From Pseudobutyrivibrio ruminis (lineage in GTDB: Bacteria > Bacillota > Clostridia > Lachnospirales > Lachnospiraceae): DNA of 64,000 bases. Under the pieces are notes generated by a model, which worked only from the letters and a program-made list of their open reading frames with translations, was not told the DNA's origin and ran no database searches. Positions within the stretch are counted from its first letter, which is position 1. The number at the start of each line of letters is the position of its first letter. Shown piece by piece: positions 16,127-24,116 of this stretch. Location: positions 1 to 64,000 of the forward strand of contig NZ_SVET01000005.1 of assembly GCF_015057245.1 (NCBI RefSeq), given 5' to 3'. The translations under genes and the position numbers were made by a program.

Positions 16127-17500
16127 CTATACTAAACATTTAAGGATATAAACACCATCATGCATTGCGTTCATGTAGATGTATCCTCTGTCATCAACAA
16201 CCAAATCCTCAGCTGTGCCAAGAGGCTTGTTAGGCATCTTTACATCGAAGCAAAGCTTCTCTGGGTTTGGTGGGATGAAGTAAGCGATTTCCTTTGGTAC
16301 GTATGGATCAGAAATATCGTATACACGAAGTCCTGCATGGAAGTAGCAGTCATAAGCTCTGTCACTTCTGTCCTCAAGCCAAGGCTTACCAGTCATTGGC
16401 TCGTGAAGGTTGTGTGGACCAAAGGAAGTAGGATAACCATATCCTAAATCATTAAAGTTTTTATATGGGAAGTCCTCTGGCACCTCAGGATAAGGAAGTA
16501 CTGAAATAAGTACTGGATCCTCAGGATTAGAGATATCAAACATCTCAATACCGCACATAGCCTGTACGCCGAACTTATCAAAATCATTTTTGTTATAAGT
16601 CCACTGACGCTCGCCTTCCTGCATACCAATAGCATACTTTGTGCCGTGGATAGGCATGAATGTATGGCAAAGTGCGCCTCCAAACTTTGTAGCGAAAGGT
16701 GGAGTCATTTTAGCTTCACCGATTACCTGTGGCCACTCTGGATTTGAAACATCAAGAATCTTGAATCCGGCACCAGCGCAACTAAGGTAAGCTGTATCGC
16801 CATCAACATATGGGAAATGTACGAAACCAGGGTAAGTGTTGTAGCCCTGCCATCCATTCCATTCTTTTTCTCTAGTCTTCTTGGTCTGATTACCGAAGAA
16901 CTGACCAGGATTCCACCAACGACCAACTTCATGTGGGTTTGTTGGGTCTGAAATATCTACGATTCTGTAGATGAAATCCTTAAATCCAACTGCTGTAGCA
17001 GAAAGATGTAAATATTTGCCACCGTTATATGTAAAACGATGAACGCCGGCACCTGGGTTACCCTCATCACCTGTTGACCAGAATGAAAGCTTCTTAGGAT
17101 GCTCAGGGTCTTCCTTAAGAGAGAAGATATGTACTCCGCCTGGAGCAGGAGTGTACTTCTCTGGAGCAGGTCCATGAAGAAACTCAAGACAGTTACCATT
17201 TGAAACAATCATGAGATCATCTGCAATCTGAACCTTTGGTGTAGACATGTAAGGGTAAACCTCTGGATCCATAACAGGCATGTACTGTACATGACGTGGA
17301 TTTGCAGGGTCTGTTACATCGATAATTTCAACACCATATCCGTAGAAGCAGCCGCCGTAAAGATAATACTTGCCGTCAGCTGTTTTATATAACTGTGACT
17401 GGAATAAGTAATGATTGTCAGCATCGTGATATGCGACAACTTCCATATTCTTTATGTAGCCTTCGTTTCCTGGGCTTTTAGCATAAAACTTTTCGCTCAT
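16127..17500 (-). CDS. LVIVD-repeat beta-propeller protein
   Basis: The 457-residue protein has no signal peptide, so it is probably cytoplasmic. It contains at least five LVIVD repeats of the form hhDhSDPxxP: IIDVTDPANP, YRIVDISDPTNP, FKILDVSNPEWP, MFDISNPEDP and VYDISDPYVP. These repeats form a beta-propeller; some family members are surface proteins, but the enzymatic or binding role here is unknown. I chose the ATG at 17500 because GGAGG precedes it; a codon 42 nt upstream is also open. The gene is divergent from the chalcone isomerase-like gene and co-directional with the LysR gene, which suggests a role in the same pathway (inference). Confidence 0.8.
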   Translation of the reverse strand: MSEKFYAKSPGNEGYIKNMEVVAYHDADNHYLFQSQLYKTADGKYYLYGGCFYGYGVEIIDVTDPANPRHVQYMPVMDPEVYPYMSTPKVQIADDLMIVSNGNCLEFLHGPAPEKYTPAPGGVHIFSLKEDPEHPKKLSFWSTGDEGNPGAGVHRFTYNGGKYLHLSATAVGFKDFIYRIVDISDPTNPHEVGRWWNPGQFFGNQTKKTREKEWNGWQGYNTYPGFVHFPYVDGDTAYLSCAGAGFKILDVSNPEWPQVIGEAKMTPPFATKFGGALCHTFMPIHGTKYAIGMQEGERQWTYNKNDFDKFGVQAMCGIEMFDISNPEDPVLISVLPYPEVPEDFPYKNFNDLGYGYPTSFGPHNLHEPMTGKPWLEDRSDRAYDCYFHAGLRVYDISDPYVPKEIAYFIPPNPEKLCFDVKMPNKPLGTAEDLVVDDRGYIYMNAMHDGVYILKCLV

Positions 17501-17831
17501 AAAAACCTCCTTATAAGTGATTGCCTTAATTATAGGTCTCAAATTTTGGCTAAGTCCAATATTAAAAAGTGGTCATCAATAATATCAATTTTGTTATTGA
17601 AAATTTTTTCTCATTTAGATCCAAATCTGGATAAAAAAATTCTTTCATTATATAGGTTAAAAATTTAACAGACTTATATCATTTTTGTTATCAATATCCA
17701 ACAATATTGATATTTTTTATCAAGAATCTGCGGTGTTATTATCTCAAATAGTTAAATATGCACAATAAATGTGCCTAAAAGAGAAGTTCAGTTGGTTAGT
17801 TTTATCTAACCGATGTAGAAGGAGGATCGTT
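17501..17831. promoter_or_regulatory. Divergent regulatory region with LysR-type dyads
   Basis: This AT-rich gap contains two promoters. Leftward, TATAAT (plus-strand ATTATA, 17529-17534) has TTGGAC 19 bp upstream (17554-17559). Rightward, there is an extended -10 TGTTATTAT (17734-17742). Two dyads share a TATCAAT-like core: TATCAATAT / ATATTGATA (17689-17697 and 17704-17712), just upstream of the rightward -35 region, and TCAATAA / TTATTGA (17577-17583 and 17594-17600), upstream of the leftward one. Another dyad, ATCCA-AATC-TGGAT, lies at 17619-17632. Small hairpins at 17760-17774 and 17794-17811 lie in the rightward leader. LysR binding is an inference. Confidence 0.55.
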
Positions 17832-18683
17832 ATGGCTTACGAGTTTAACTTAATGAGAAGCTTAATCTATGTGGGGTTAGCAAAGGAAGAATACAGACCT
17901 AAGCTTGAGCACTGGCTTTACTATCATCATGTGCCAGAAAGTATCAGCAAGTTTTCCCCATATGTAACAAAGTATGCGTTTTACCAGGCATACCCAACAC
18001 CACCAGAGGGAGATAGATTTGGTGCAAGAGCAATGCAGCTTACAGAGCATTACTGGTTAGTAAATGAGCATCTTCCAGAGATGGCAAACAACATCTTCTG
18101 TGAATATATGCCAATGGATGTACTTCGCTGGCAGGGATGCATTCCTGATGTAGAAAGCGCAACAGTACATGATAATTCAGAGTCTGGCGACGCAGGTCGC
18201 GCAGCAGGTGGCGGAGATTTCCCACCATTTATTTTCTCATTCGTTCCAATCAACTGGGAAGAAGATTTCAAGGGAAAAGATAGAACAATGGAAGATGGAC
18301 CAAACTTCCGTTGGCAGTTCCTTATCAAGTATCCAGAGGAGTGCGGTAAGGAAGAAGGAGAAAGATGGTTCCATGAAGAAGTGGTTCCATTCCTTACAGG
18401 ATCTGTTCGAGTAAACAGAGTAGTAAGTAGCAAGGTAATCGTAAACTACGGTGCTCCAGAAGCACAGTTTGATAGAGTTGTTGAGGTTTGGTTTGAAGGA
18501 CCAGAAGAATGGCATGAGCTTTGTGTAAACCTTGCAAAGACACATCTTACAAAGCCAGCTTGGGCACAGCAGGATGAGTTCCCATTCTTAAAGCCACAGC
18601 ACAATATAGCTTCAGTATTCCTTGGTGACAGATGTACATCTGACAACCTAAGACAGTACCAGGGCTATATCACACTTAGATAA
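17832..18683 (+). CDS. Bacterial chalcone isomerase family protein
   Basis: The 283-residue protein consists of two ferredoxin-like (EthD-like) halves. From memory it closely matches the chalcone isomerase of Eubacterium ramulus, which interconverts chalcones and flavanones in gut flavonoid breakdown. Shared stretches include MRSLIYV, YRPKL, FPYVTKYAFY-like FSPYVTKYAFY, PPEGDRFG, MQLTEHYWLV, PMDVL-W-G, WAQQDEFPFLKP and the C-terminal GYITLR. A His lies at residue 33 (next to His32), the place of the proposed catalytic His. I chose the ATG at 17832 because AGAAGGAGG precedes it; the length equals the known enzyme. The substrate here is unproven. It heads the operon that contains the 2-oxoacid oxidoreductase. 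Confidence 0.8.
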   Translation: MAYEFNLMRSLIYVGLAKEEYRPKLEHWLYYHHVPESISKFSPYVTKYAFYQAYPTPPEGDRFGARAMQLTEHYWLVNEHLPEMANNIFCEYMPMDVLRWQGCIPDVESATVHDNSESGDAGRAAGGGDFPPFIFSFVPINWEEDFKGKDRTMEDGPNFRWQFLIKYPEECGKEEGERWFHEEVVPFLTGSVRVNRVVSSKVIVNYGAPEAQFDRVVEVWFEGPEEWHELCVNLAKTHLTKPAWAQQDEFPFLKPQHNIASVFLGDRCTSDNLRQYQGYITLR

Positions 18684-18714
18684 ATTCACTTATAGGTTTT
18701 AGCGAGGTAGGAAA

Positions 18715-19413
18715 ATGCAACTAATCAAAAATGCATTAGCAATGAAAAAAACAAATTTCATTCTCATTGGCGAGGCAGGCTGTGGTAAGAGTGAGATAGC
18801 TCTCAATCTTGCTGAATACCTTGCTAAAAATACTGATAAGCATGTCCATCTGATTGATATGGACATGACAAAACCTCTATTTAGATCCAGGGATTTGCTA
18901 AACAGCGGGAAGCTCTCTGATGTAAATATCCACTATGAAGAACAGTTCTTTGACGCACCAACAGTTGTAGGCGGAGTCAGAGAGCTTTTAGCAGATCCGG
19001 AAAGCATTGTTGTTATGGATGTAGGAGGAGATGATATCGGCGCCAGATCTATTGGAGGATTTATGCTTGGGGTAGATAAAAAATCTATGTGCGTCATGTA
19101 TGTACTAAATTACTACAGACCATTCTGCCAAGACATTGAACATATTGATCGATTTCTTTCGGAAATTCTCGCAGTTTCCCACTTAACTTTAGAGGATATT
19201 CACTTTGTGGATAATCCAAATGCAGGCCTGACAACAACTATTGATGAAGTTGTTGAAGGTGCAAACAAGATGAATGAAATCATTTCTGAATACAGAGAAA
19301 TAGAGATGAATGTAATTCATGAAGGATTTTATGAATCCGTAAAAAACAAGCTCCAAAAAGAAAAGATTATGCCTATACACTTGTTCCTAACCTATGAATG
19401 GTTAAGAGACTAA
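18715..19413 (+). CDS. P-loop ATP-binding protein, function unknown
   Basis: The 232-residue soluble protein has a Walker A motif (GEAGCGKSE, about residues 19-27), a following DMDMTKPLFRSRD segment reminiscent of MinD/SIMIBI-class or Clp1/GRC3-like P-loop proteins, and a hydrophobic VVMDVGGDD (Walker B-like) near 100. No transmembrane segment is seen. Similar small ATP-binding proteins are often annotated next to VOR-type oxidoreductase operons in Clostridia (recollection). It could help assemble an iron-sulfur or other cofactor for the downstream complex, but this is only an inference from position. AGCGAGGTAGG precedes its ATG. Confidence 0.75.
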   Translation: MQLIKNALAMKKTNFILIGEAGCGKSEIALNLAEYLAKNTDKHVHLIDMDMTKPLFRSRDLLNSGKLSDVNIHYEEQFFDAPTVVGGVRELLADPESIVVMDVGGDDIGARSIGGFMLGVDKKSMCVMYVLNYYRPFCQDIEHIDRFLSEILAVSHLTLEDIHFVDNPNAGLTTTIDEVVEGANKMNEIISEYREIEMNVIHEGFYESVKNKLQKEKIMPIHLFLTYEWLRD

Positions 19414-19451
19414 GTTTATGGATATAGATATTAGATAAAGGAGGTCTAATA

Positions 19452-19667
19452 ATGGCAAAGTTTAGAGTTAATGTAGTTGCCGAACGTTGCAAAAGCTGTG
19501 GCTATTGCATGAAGTTCTGTCCAAAGAATGTTCTAGAAGTTGGAACAGAAGTAAATGCAAAAGGCTATGAATATGTAGTGGCTGCACGACCAGATGACTG
19601 TGTAGGTTGTCTAACATGTGGTCGCATTTGTCCTGATGGGGCAATTGAGATTTATAAGGAGGATTAA
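19452..19667 (+). CDS. 2-oxoacid:ferredoxin oxidoreductase delta subunit (2x[4Fe-4S])
   Basis: The 71-residue ferredoxin-like subunit has two CxxCxxCxxxCP clusters: CKSCGYCMKFCP near residue 13 and CVGCLTCGRICP near 46. It carries electrons from the thiamine-diphosphate enzyme to soluble ferredoxin. It begins after AAAGGAGG and is separated from the alpha subunit by 2 nt. The order delta-alpha-beta-gamma is typical of the VOR/KOR group rather than the single-chain pyruvate enzyme. Confidence 0.92.
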   Translation: MAKFRVNVVAERCKSCGYCMKFCPKNVLEVGTEVNAKGYEYVVAARPDDCVGCLTCGRICPDGAIEIYKED

Positions 19668-19669
19668 AA

Positions 19670-20758
19670 ATGGCTAGAACATTTATGAAGGGCAGCGAGG
19701 CTGTAGCTGAAGCAGCAGTACGTGCCGGTTGCCGTTTTTTTGCAGGTTATCCTATCACACCTCAGAACGAAGTCCCAGAGTATTTCTCAAGAAGACTTCC
19801 AGAAGTTGGTGGAACATTTATACAGGGTGAGTCTGAAGTAGCATCAATCAACATGGTTTACGGTGCTGCATCAGCAGGTGTCAGAGCAATGACATCTTCA
19901 TCTTCACCAGGAATCGCACTTAAGAGTGAGGGAATATCATATTGTGCATCAGCACGTATTCCAATTGTGTATACAAACTTCGCAAGAGGGGGCCCTGGAG
20001 TAGGTTCAATCCAGCCAGCACAGATGGATTACTTTGAGGCTACAAAGGCAGCTGGTAACGGTGGTTTCCAGATGATGGTACTTGCTCCTTCAACAGTACA
20101 GGAAGCTGTAGACCTTACAGTTAAGGCTTTCGAGCTTGCTGATAGAGATAGAAACCCAGTTCACATCCTTGCTGATGGTGTTATCGCAACAATGATGGAG
20201 CCAGTTGAGCTTCCAGAGATGATGTCTGAGGAAAAGGTTGCTGAAATCAGAGAGTCAAAGAAGAAGTGGGCTTGCATAGGTCATGAGCTTGATTATGCAA
20301 ATCGTGCTTGGATCCAGCCAGGTCAGTGGCAGACAACTGTTATGCAGAAGTGTAACGAGGAAGCTGCAGCACTTTATGAGTCATGGAAGAAGAATGACGT
20401 AATGGTTGAGGAATACATGGTAGAGGATGCTGAAATCATCCTTACAGCTTATGGTATTTCAGGACGTATTGCTAAGTCTTCTGTAGATATTCTCAGAAAG
20501 CAGGGAATCAAGGTTGGACTTATTCGTCCTATCACTCTTAATCCATTCCCAACAGAAGCTTTTGAGAAGTTAGATTACTCAAAGGTAAAGGCAATTCTTG
20601 ATGTTGAGATGTCAATCCCAGCTCAGTATGCAACAGATGTTGAAGCAGTTGTTAGACGTCGTTGCCCAGTTGAGAAGTGCTTATGCTCTGGTGGTAACGT
20701 AATGTCAAGAGAGGCCGTGCTTGAGGCTGTAATGAAATTAGCAGGACAGGAGGCTTAA
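19670..20758 (+). CDS. 2-oxoacid:ferredoxin oxidoreductase alpha subunit, VorB/KorA-like
   Basis: The 362-residue subunit has the pyrimidine-binding half of the thiamine diphosphate site. It contains the characteristic FFAGYPITPQNEVPEY, GESEVASINMVYGAASAGVRAMTSSSSPG and the second-domain NPFP segment. With the beta, gamma and delta subunits it would oxidatively decarboxylate a 2-oxoacid with CoA to acyl-CoA, CO2 and reduced ferredoxin. Sequence style resembles the branched-chain (VOR) type, but substrate cannot be fixed from sequence; 2-oxoglutarate or aryl pyruvates are alternatives. An AAGGAGG site lies inside the end of the delta gene. Confidence 0.92.
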   Translation: MARTFMKGSEAVAEAAVRAGCRFFAGYPITPQNEVPEYFSRRLPEVGGTFIQGESEVASINMVYGAASAGVRAMTSSSSPGIALKSEGISYCASARIPIVYTNFARGGPGVGSIQPAQMDYFEATKAAGNGGFQMMVLAPSTVQEAVDLTVKAFELADRDRNPVHILADGVIATMMEPVELPEMMSEEKVAEIRESKKKWACIGHELDYANRAWIQPGQWQTTVMQKCNEEAAALYESWKKNDVMVEEYMVEDAEIILTAYGISGRIAKSSVDILRKQGIKVGLIRPITLNPFPTEAFEKLDYSKVKAILDVEMSIPAQYATDVEAVVRRRCPVEKCLCSGGNVMSREAVLEAVMKLAGQEA

Positions 20759-20759
20759 C

Positions 20760-21515
20760 ATGGCAGAATTATTATATAGCAGAACTAAAACAATTCAGGA
20801 GGACAAGGTTTCAGGATTTTGTCCAGGATGTATGCACTCTTCAGTTATGAAGTTAATCGGTGAAGTTATCGATGAGCTTGGTATCGTTGATAAGACAGCA
20901 GCTGTACTTGGTATTGGTTGCTGTGGTCTTCAGATGGACTACATGGCATACGACAACATTACAGCTCCACACGGTAGAGCATGTGCTGTTGCAACAGGTA
21001 TGAAGAGAGCAAATCCAGATACTATTTACTACACATATCAGGGTGATGGTGACCTTGCTTCAATCGGTCTTGCAGAGACAATGTCTGCAGCAAACCGTGG
21101 CGAGAACTTCACAGTTATCTTCGTTAACAACGGAATTTATGGTATGACAGGTGGTCAGCTTGCTCCTACTACACTTTTCGGAATGAAGGCATCAACTGCG
21201 CCTAAGGGACGTATCGCTGAAGAGCATGGTTATCCAATGCATGTTTGCGAGACACTTAACCAGCTTACTGCACCATATTATTTAGCACGTACAAGCTGCA
21301 ACACTCCAGCAAATGTAATGAAGACAAAGCAGGCTATCAAGAAGGCATTCCAGTATCAGATGGAAGGCAAGGGATTCTCACTTGTTGAAATCGTTACAAG
21401 CTGCCCAACAAACTGGGGACTTGATTCACTTAAGGCACTTGATTTCCTTGAGGAGAACATGCTTAAGGAATACCCACTTGGTGTAATTAGAGACAAGGGA
21501 ATGGAGGAGAAATAA
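20760..21515 (+). CDS. 2-oxoacid:ferredoxin oxidoreductase beta subunit (TPP-binding)
   Basis: The 251-residue subunit binds the thiamine diphosphate pyrophosphate and Mg. It has CPGCMHSS near the N-terminus (iron-sulfur or structural Cys), GIGCCGLQMDYM, and the GDGDLASIG ... NNGIYGMTGGQ motif around residues 99-135. It starts 1 nt after the alpha stop and ends sharing one base with the gamma start, consistent with stoichiometric production of the complex. Confidence 0.93.
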   Translation: MAELLYSRTKTIQEDKVSGFCPGCMHSSVMKLIGEVIDELGIVDKTAAVLGIGCCGLQMDYMAYDNITAPHGRACAVATGMKRANPDTIYYTYQGDGDLASIGLAETMSAANRGENFTVIFVNNGIYGMTGGQLAPTTLFGMKASTAPKGRIAEEHGYPMHVCETLNQLTAPYYLARTSCNTPANVMKTKQAIKKAFQYQMEGKGFSLVEIVTSCPTNWGLDSLKALDFLEENMLKEYPLGVIRDKGMEEK

Positions 21516-22078
21516 TGGAAACAAATTTATGTGTAGCCGGATTCGGCGGACAGGGCGTTATGACCCTCGGAAAATTCCTTGCTTCTGCAACATGTGATTC
21601 AACAGATAAGAATGTAACATTCTTCCCTTCATACGGCGCAGAGCAGCGTGGTGGTACAGCAAACTGCTACGTAGTTATTTCAGATGAAATGATCGGTGCA
21701 CCACTTGGTGACACAATGGACGACCTTATCGTTATGAACGGTCCTTCATTAAACAAGTTCATCGGAACACTTAAGCCAGGCGGACGCCTTTTCATCAACA
21801 GCTCAATCGTAAAGGACAAGATTGAAAGAACAGATGTTGAAATCGTAGAAGCACCTGTAACAGAGCTTGCACTTGAAATGGGTAATGCAAAGGTTCTTAA
21901 CGTAATCATGCTTGGTGTTTACGTTGGTTATACAGAGGTTATCGCTCCAGAAATCGTTTGGGGCACAGTAGAGCACAAGCTTTCAAGCAAGCCAAAGCTT
22001 TTACCTCTCAACAAGGCTGCTTTTGATAAAGGTCTTGAAATCGGTCGTGAGTTCAAGGTTAAGAACGGCAAAAACTAA
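21515..22078 (+). CDS. 2-oxoacid:ferredoxin oxidoreductase gamma subunit
   Basis: The 187-residue subunit begins with the family signature AGFGGQGVMTLGKFL and continues with YGAEQRGGTANCYVVIS. It helps bind CoA in this enzyme family. Its ATG overlaps the beta stop codon by one base. The next gene starts 22 nt later after GAAAGGTAAA, within the same operon. Confidence 0.93.
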   Translation: METNLCVAGFGGQGVMTLGKFLASATCDSTDKNVTFFPSYGAEQRGGTANCYVVISDEMIGAPLGDTMDDLIVMNGPSLNKFIGTLKPGGRLFINSSIVKDKIERTDVEIVEAPVTELALEMGNAKVLNVIMLGVYVGYTEVIAPEIVWGTVEHKLSSKPKLLPLNKAAFDKGLEIGREFKVKNGKN

Positions 22079-22100
22079 TTTGATTTGAAAGGTAAAGCAT

Positions 22101-23012
22101 ATGGTATTTCATAATTTTGATGAGCTTATCGCAAAGGTAAAGGGCAACCCTTCAAGAAAGATTATGGCAGTTGCATGTGCAAACGATGATCACACACTTG
22201 AGGCTGTTGTTCACGCTCGACGCGAAGGCATTGTTGAGCCAATTCTTGTTGGTGAGAAGGCAATCATTACAGAAATCTTAGCAAAGCTTGAGGAAGAAAT
22301 TCCTGAGGAGAACATCATCGATGTTCCTGCTGATGATTTACAGAAGGCCTGCGAAACAGCTGTAAAGCTTGTTAGCTCAGGTAAGGCAGATTTCCTTATG
22401 AAGGGTAAGGTTGATACAAAAATTATCCTTAAGGAAGTTGTTAATAAGGAATATGGACTTGGACAGGGAAGACTTATGTCTCACTTCACAATGTTTGAAG
22501 TTCCTTCATATCACAAATTAATTCTTCCAGTAGATGGCGGTATGGTTACATATCCTGACCTTCAGCAGAAGAAGGAGATTATCCAAAACACAGTAGACAC
22601 ACTTGTTGCTATGGGATATGACTGCCCAAAGGTTGGTGTCCTTGCATGTGTTGAGAAGGTTAATCCAAAGATGCCAGAGTCTGTTGATGCAGCAGAGCTC
22701 CAGGCAATGAATGAAAGAGGCGAGATTACAAATTGTATCGTAGAAGGACCTATCCAGTACGATTGCGTTATGAGAAAAGATCTTGCTGATTTCAAGGGAC
22801 TTGAGTCTAGAATCGCTGGCGACCCAGATGTACTTGTTGCTCCAAACATCCATGCTGGAAACATCATGGGAAAGATGTACGCAATAAGCTGCGGTGCAAA
22901 GATGGCCGGATTTATCGTAGGTGCAAAGTGCCCAATCGTTATGGTTTCAAGAGGTTCATCGGCTGAGGAGAAATATCTTTCAATAGTTGTTTCTGCAGCA
23001 GCTGTTAAATAA
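22101..23012 (+). CDS. ptb: Phosphate butyryltransferase
   Basis: This enzyme converts an acyl-CoA (butyryl, isobutyryl or isovaleryl in known members) plus phosphate into acyl phosphate and CoA. The 303-residue product belongs to the phosphotransacetylase fold and shows DFLMKGKVDT near residue 96, HFTMFEVPSYHK, LPVDGGM near 140 and APNIHAGNIMGKMY near 250. Length matches the family (about 300). It lies between the oxidoreductase and butyrate kinase genes, the usual order of an energy-conserving acid-forming module. Whether the chain is straight, branched or aromatic is not readable. Confidence 0.92.
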   Translation: MVFHNFDELIAKVKGNPSRKIMAVACANDDHTLEAVVHARREGIVEPILVGEKAIITEILAKLEEEIPEENIIDVPADDLQKACETAVKLVSSGKADFLMKGKVDTKIILKEVVNKEYGLGQGRLMSHFTMFEVPSYHKLILPVDGGMVTYPDLQQKKEIIQNTVDTLVAMGYDCPKVGVLACVEKVNPKMPESVDAAELQAMNERGEITNCIVEGPIQYDCVMRKDLADFKGLESRIAGDPDVLVAPNIHAGNIMGKMYAISCGAKMAGFIVGAKCPIVMVSRGSSAEEKYLSIVVSAAAVK

Positions 23013-23022
23013 GGAGAAAAAC

Positions 23023-24090
23023 ATGGCAAATGAAAAAATTCTTGTCATCAATCCAGGTTCTACTTCAACAAAAATTGCTGTTTATCAGGCTGATGAACAG
23101 CAATGGGTTGAAAGTATTGCTCACTCGATGGATGACTTAAAGAACTACCCAACAATCTATGATCAGCTTGATATGAGAAAAGAACTAATCATGGCATGCC
23201 TTGCAAAGCATGGCGACAAGCTTGATTCTCTTGGAGCAATCGTAGGTCGTGGTGGAGCACTTCCTCCAGTAAAGACTGGCGCCTATGAAGTAAATGAGAA
23301 GATGGTTGATACATTAAGATATCATCCAGTTGATCAGCATGCTTCAAATCTTGGTGCTGGTATTGCATACAGCCTTGCCCAGGAAATAGGGGTAAAGGCA
23401 TACATCTACGATGCTATCACAGTTGACGAGATGACTGAGGTAAACAAAATTACAGGACTTAAGGGTGTTAGAGTTCCTGCAAAGGGACACAACTTGAACA
23501 CTAGAGCAGCAGCCCTCAAGCTTTGTGCAGATAAGGGGATTGATTATAACAAGGTAAACATCATAGTTGCTCACCTTGGTGGAGGTATTACAGTAAACCT
23601 TCATTCTAATGGACAGATTATTGATTTCTTCAATGATGAAATTGGAACATTTGCTCCAGAGAGAGCAGGCGGACTTCCTACATACGCACTTGTAGATTTG
23701 TGCTACAGCGGCGAGTACACAAAGGAAGAGATGATGAAGAAGCTTCAGCGTAAGGGCGGAATTGCTTCTTATCTTGGAACAGCAGATATGCGTGAAGTAG
23801 AGCAGATGGTTGTTGATGGAAATGAGGAGGCAGCTCTTCTTTTCGAAGCAATGGCACTTAATACAGCAAAGACAATTGCTCGTATTGCACCATCAGTTGA
23901 CGGAAAGGTTGACTACATTGTACTTACAGGCGGTCTTGCTTATTCAGATATGTTCGTAGACTCAATCAAAAAGCATGTAGGTTTCGTTGGACCAATTGAA
24001 GTAATTCCTGGTGAAAACGAAATGAAGGCACTTGCTGAAGGTACTCTTAGAGTTATGAGAGGCCAGGAAAAGGCAAGAATCTACGAATAA
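23023..24090 (+). CDS. buk: Butyrate kinase
   Basis: This ASKHA-fold kinase makes ATP and a free acid from an acyl phosphate. The 355-residue product has the phosphate loop NPGSTSTKIAVY at its N-terminus, VGRGGALPPVKTGAYEVN, AHLGGGITVNLH near 185, and VLTGGLAYSD near 300. I chose the ATG at 23023, which has AAGGAGAAAA before it and follows the ptb stop by 10 nt; an open codon 36 nt upstream would overlap ptb and lacks a ribosome site. In the operon it would complete the route from 2-oxoacid to acid plus ATP. Confidence 0.93.
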   Translation: MANEKILVINPGSTSTKIAVYQADEQQWVESIAHSMDDLKNYPTIYDQLDMRKELIMACLAKHGDKLDSLGAIVGRGGALPPVKTGAYEVNEKMVDTLRYHPVDQHASNLGAGIAYSLAQEIGVKAYIYDAITVDEMTEVNKITGLKGVRVPAKGHNLNTRAAALKLCADKGIDYNKVNIIVAHLGGGITVNLHSNGQIIDFFNDEIGTFAPERAGGLPTYALVDLCYSGEYTKEEMMKKLQRKGGIASYLGTADMREVEQMVVDGNEEAALLFEAMALNTAKTIARIAPSVDGKVDYIVLTGGLAYSDMFVDSIKKHVGFVGPIEVIPGENEMKALAEGTLRVMRGQEKARIYE

Positions 24091-24116
24091 TCTTATTGGA
24101 AATTTGGAGTTTATAA

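Noticed and set aside
22101..24090. Central butyrate fermentation locus
   Set aside because: ptb and buk are here, but thl, hbd, crt and bcd-etf are not; the oxidoreductase next to them points to acids from 2-oxoacids.
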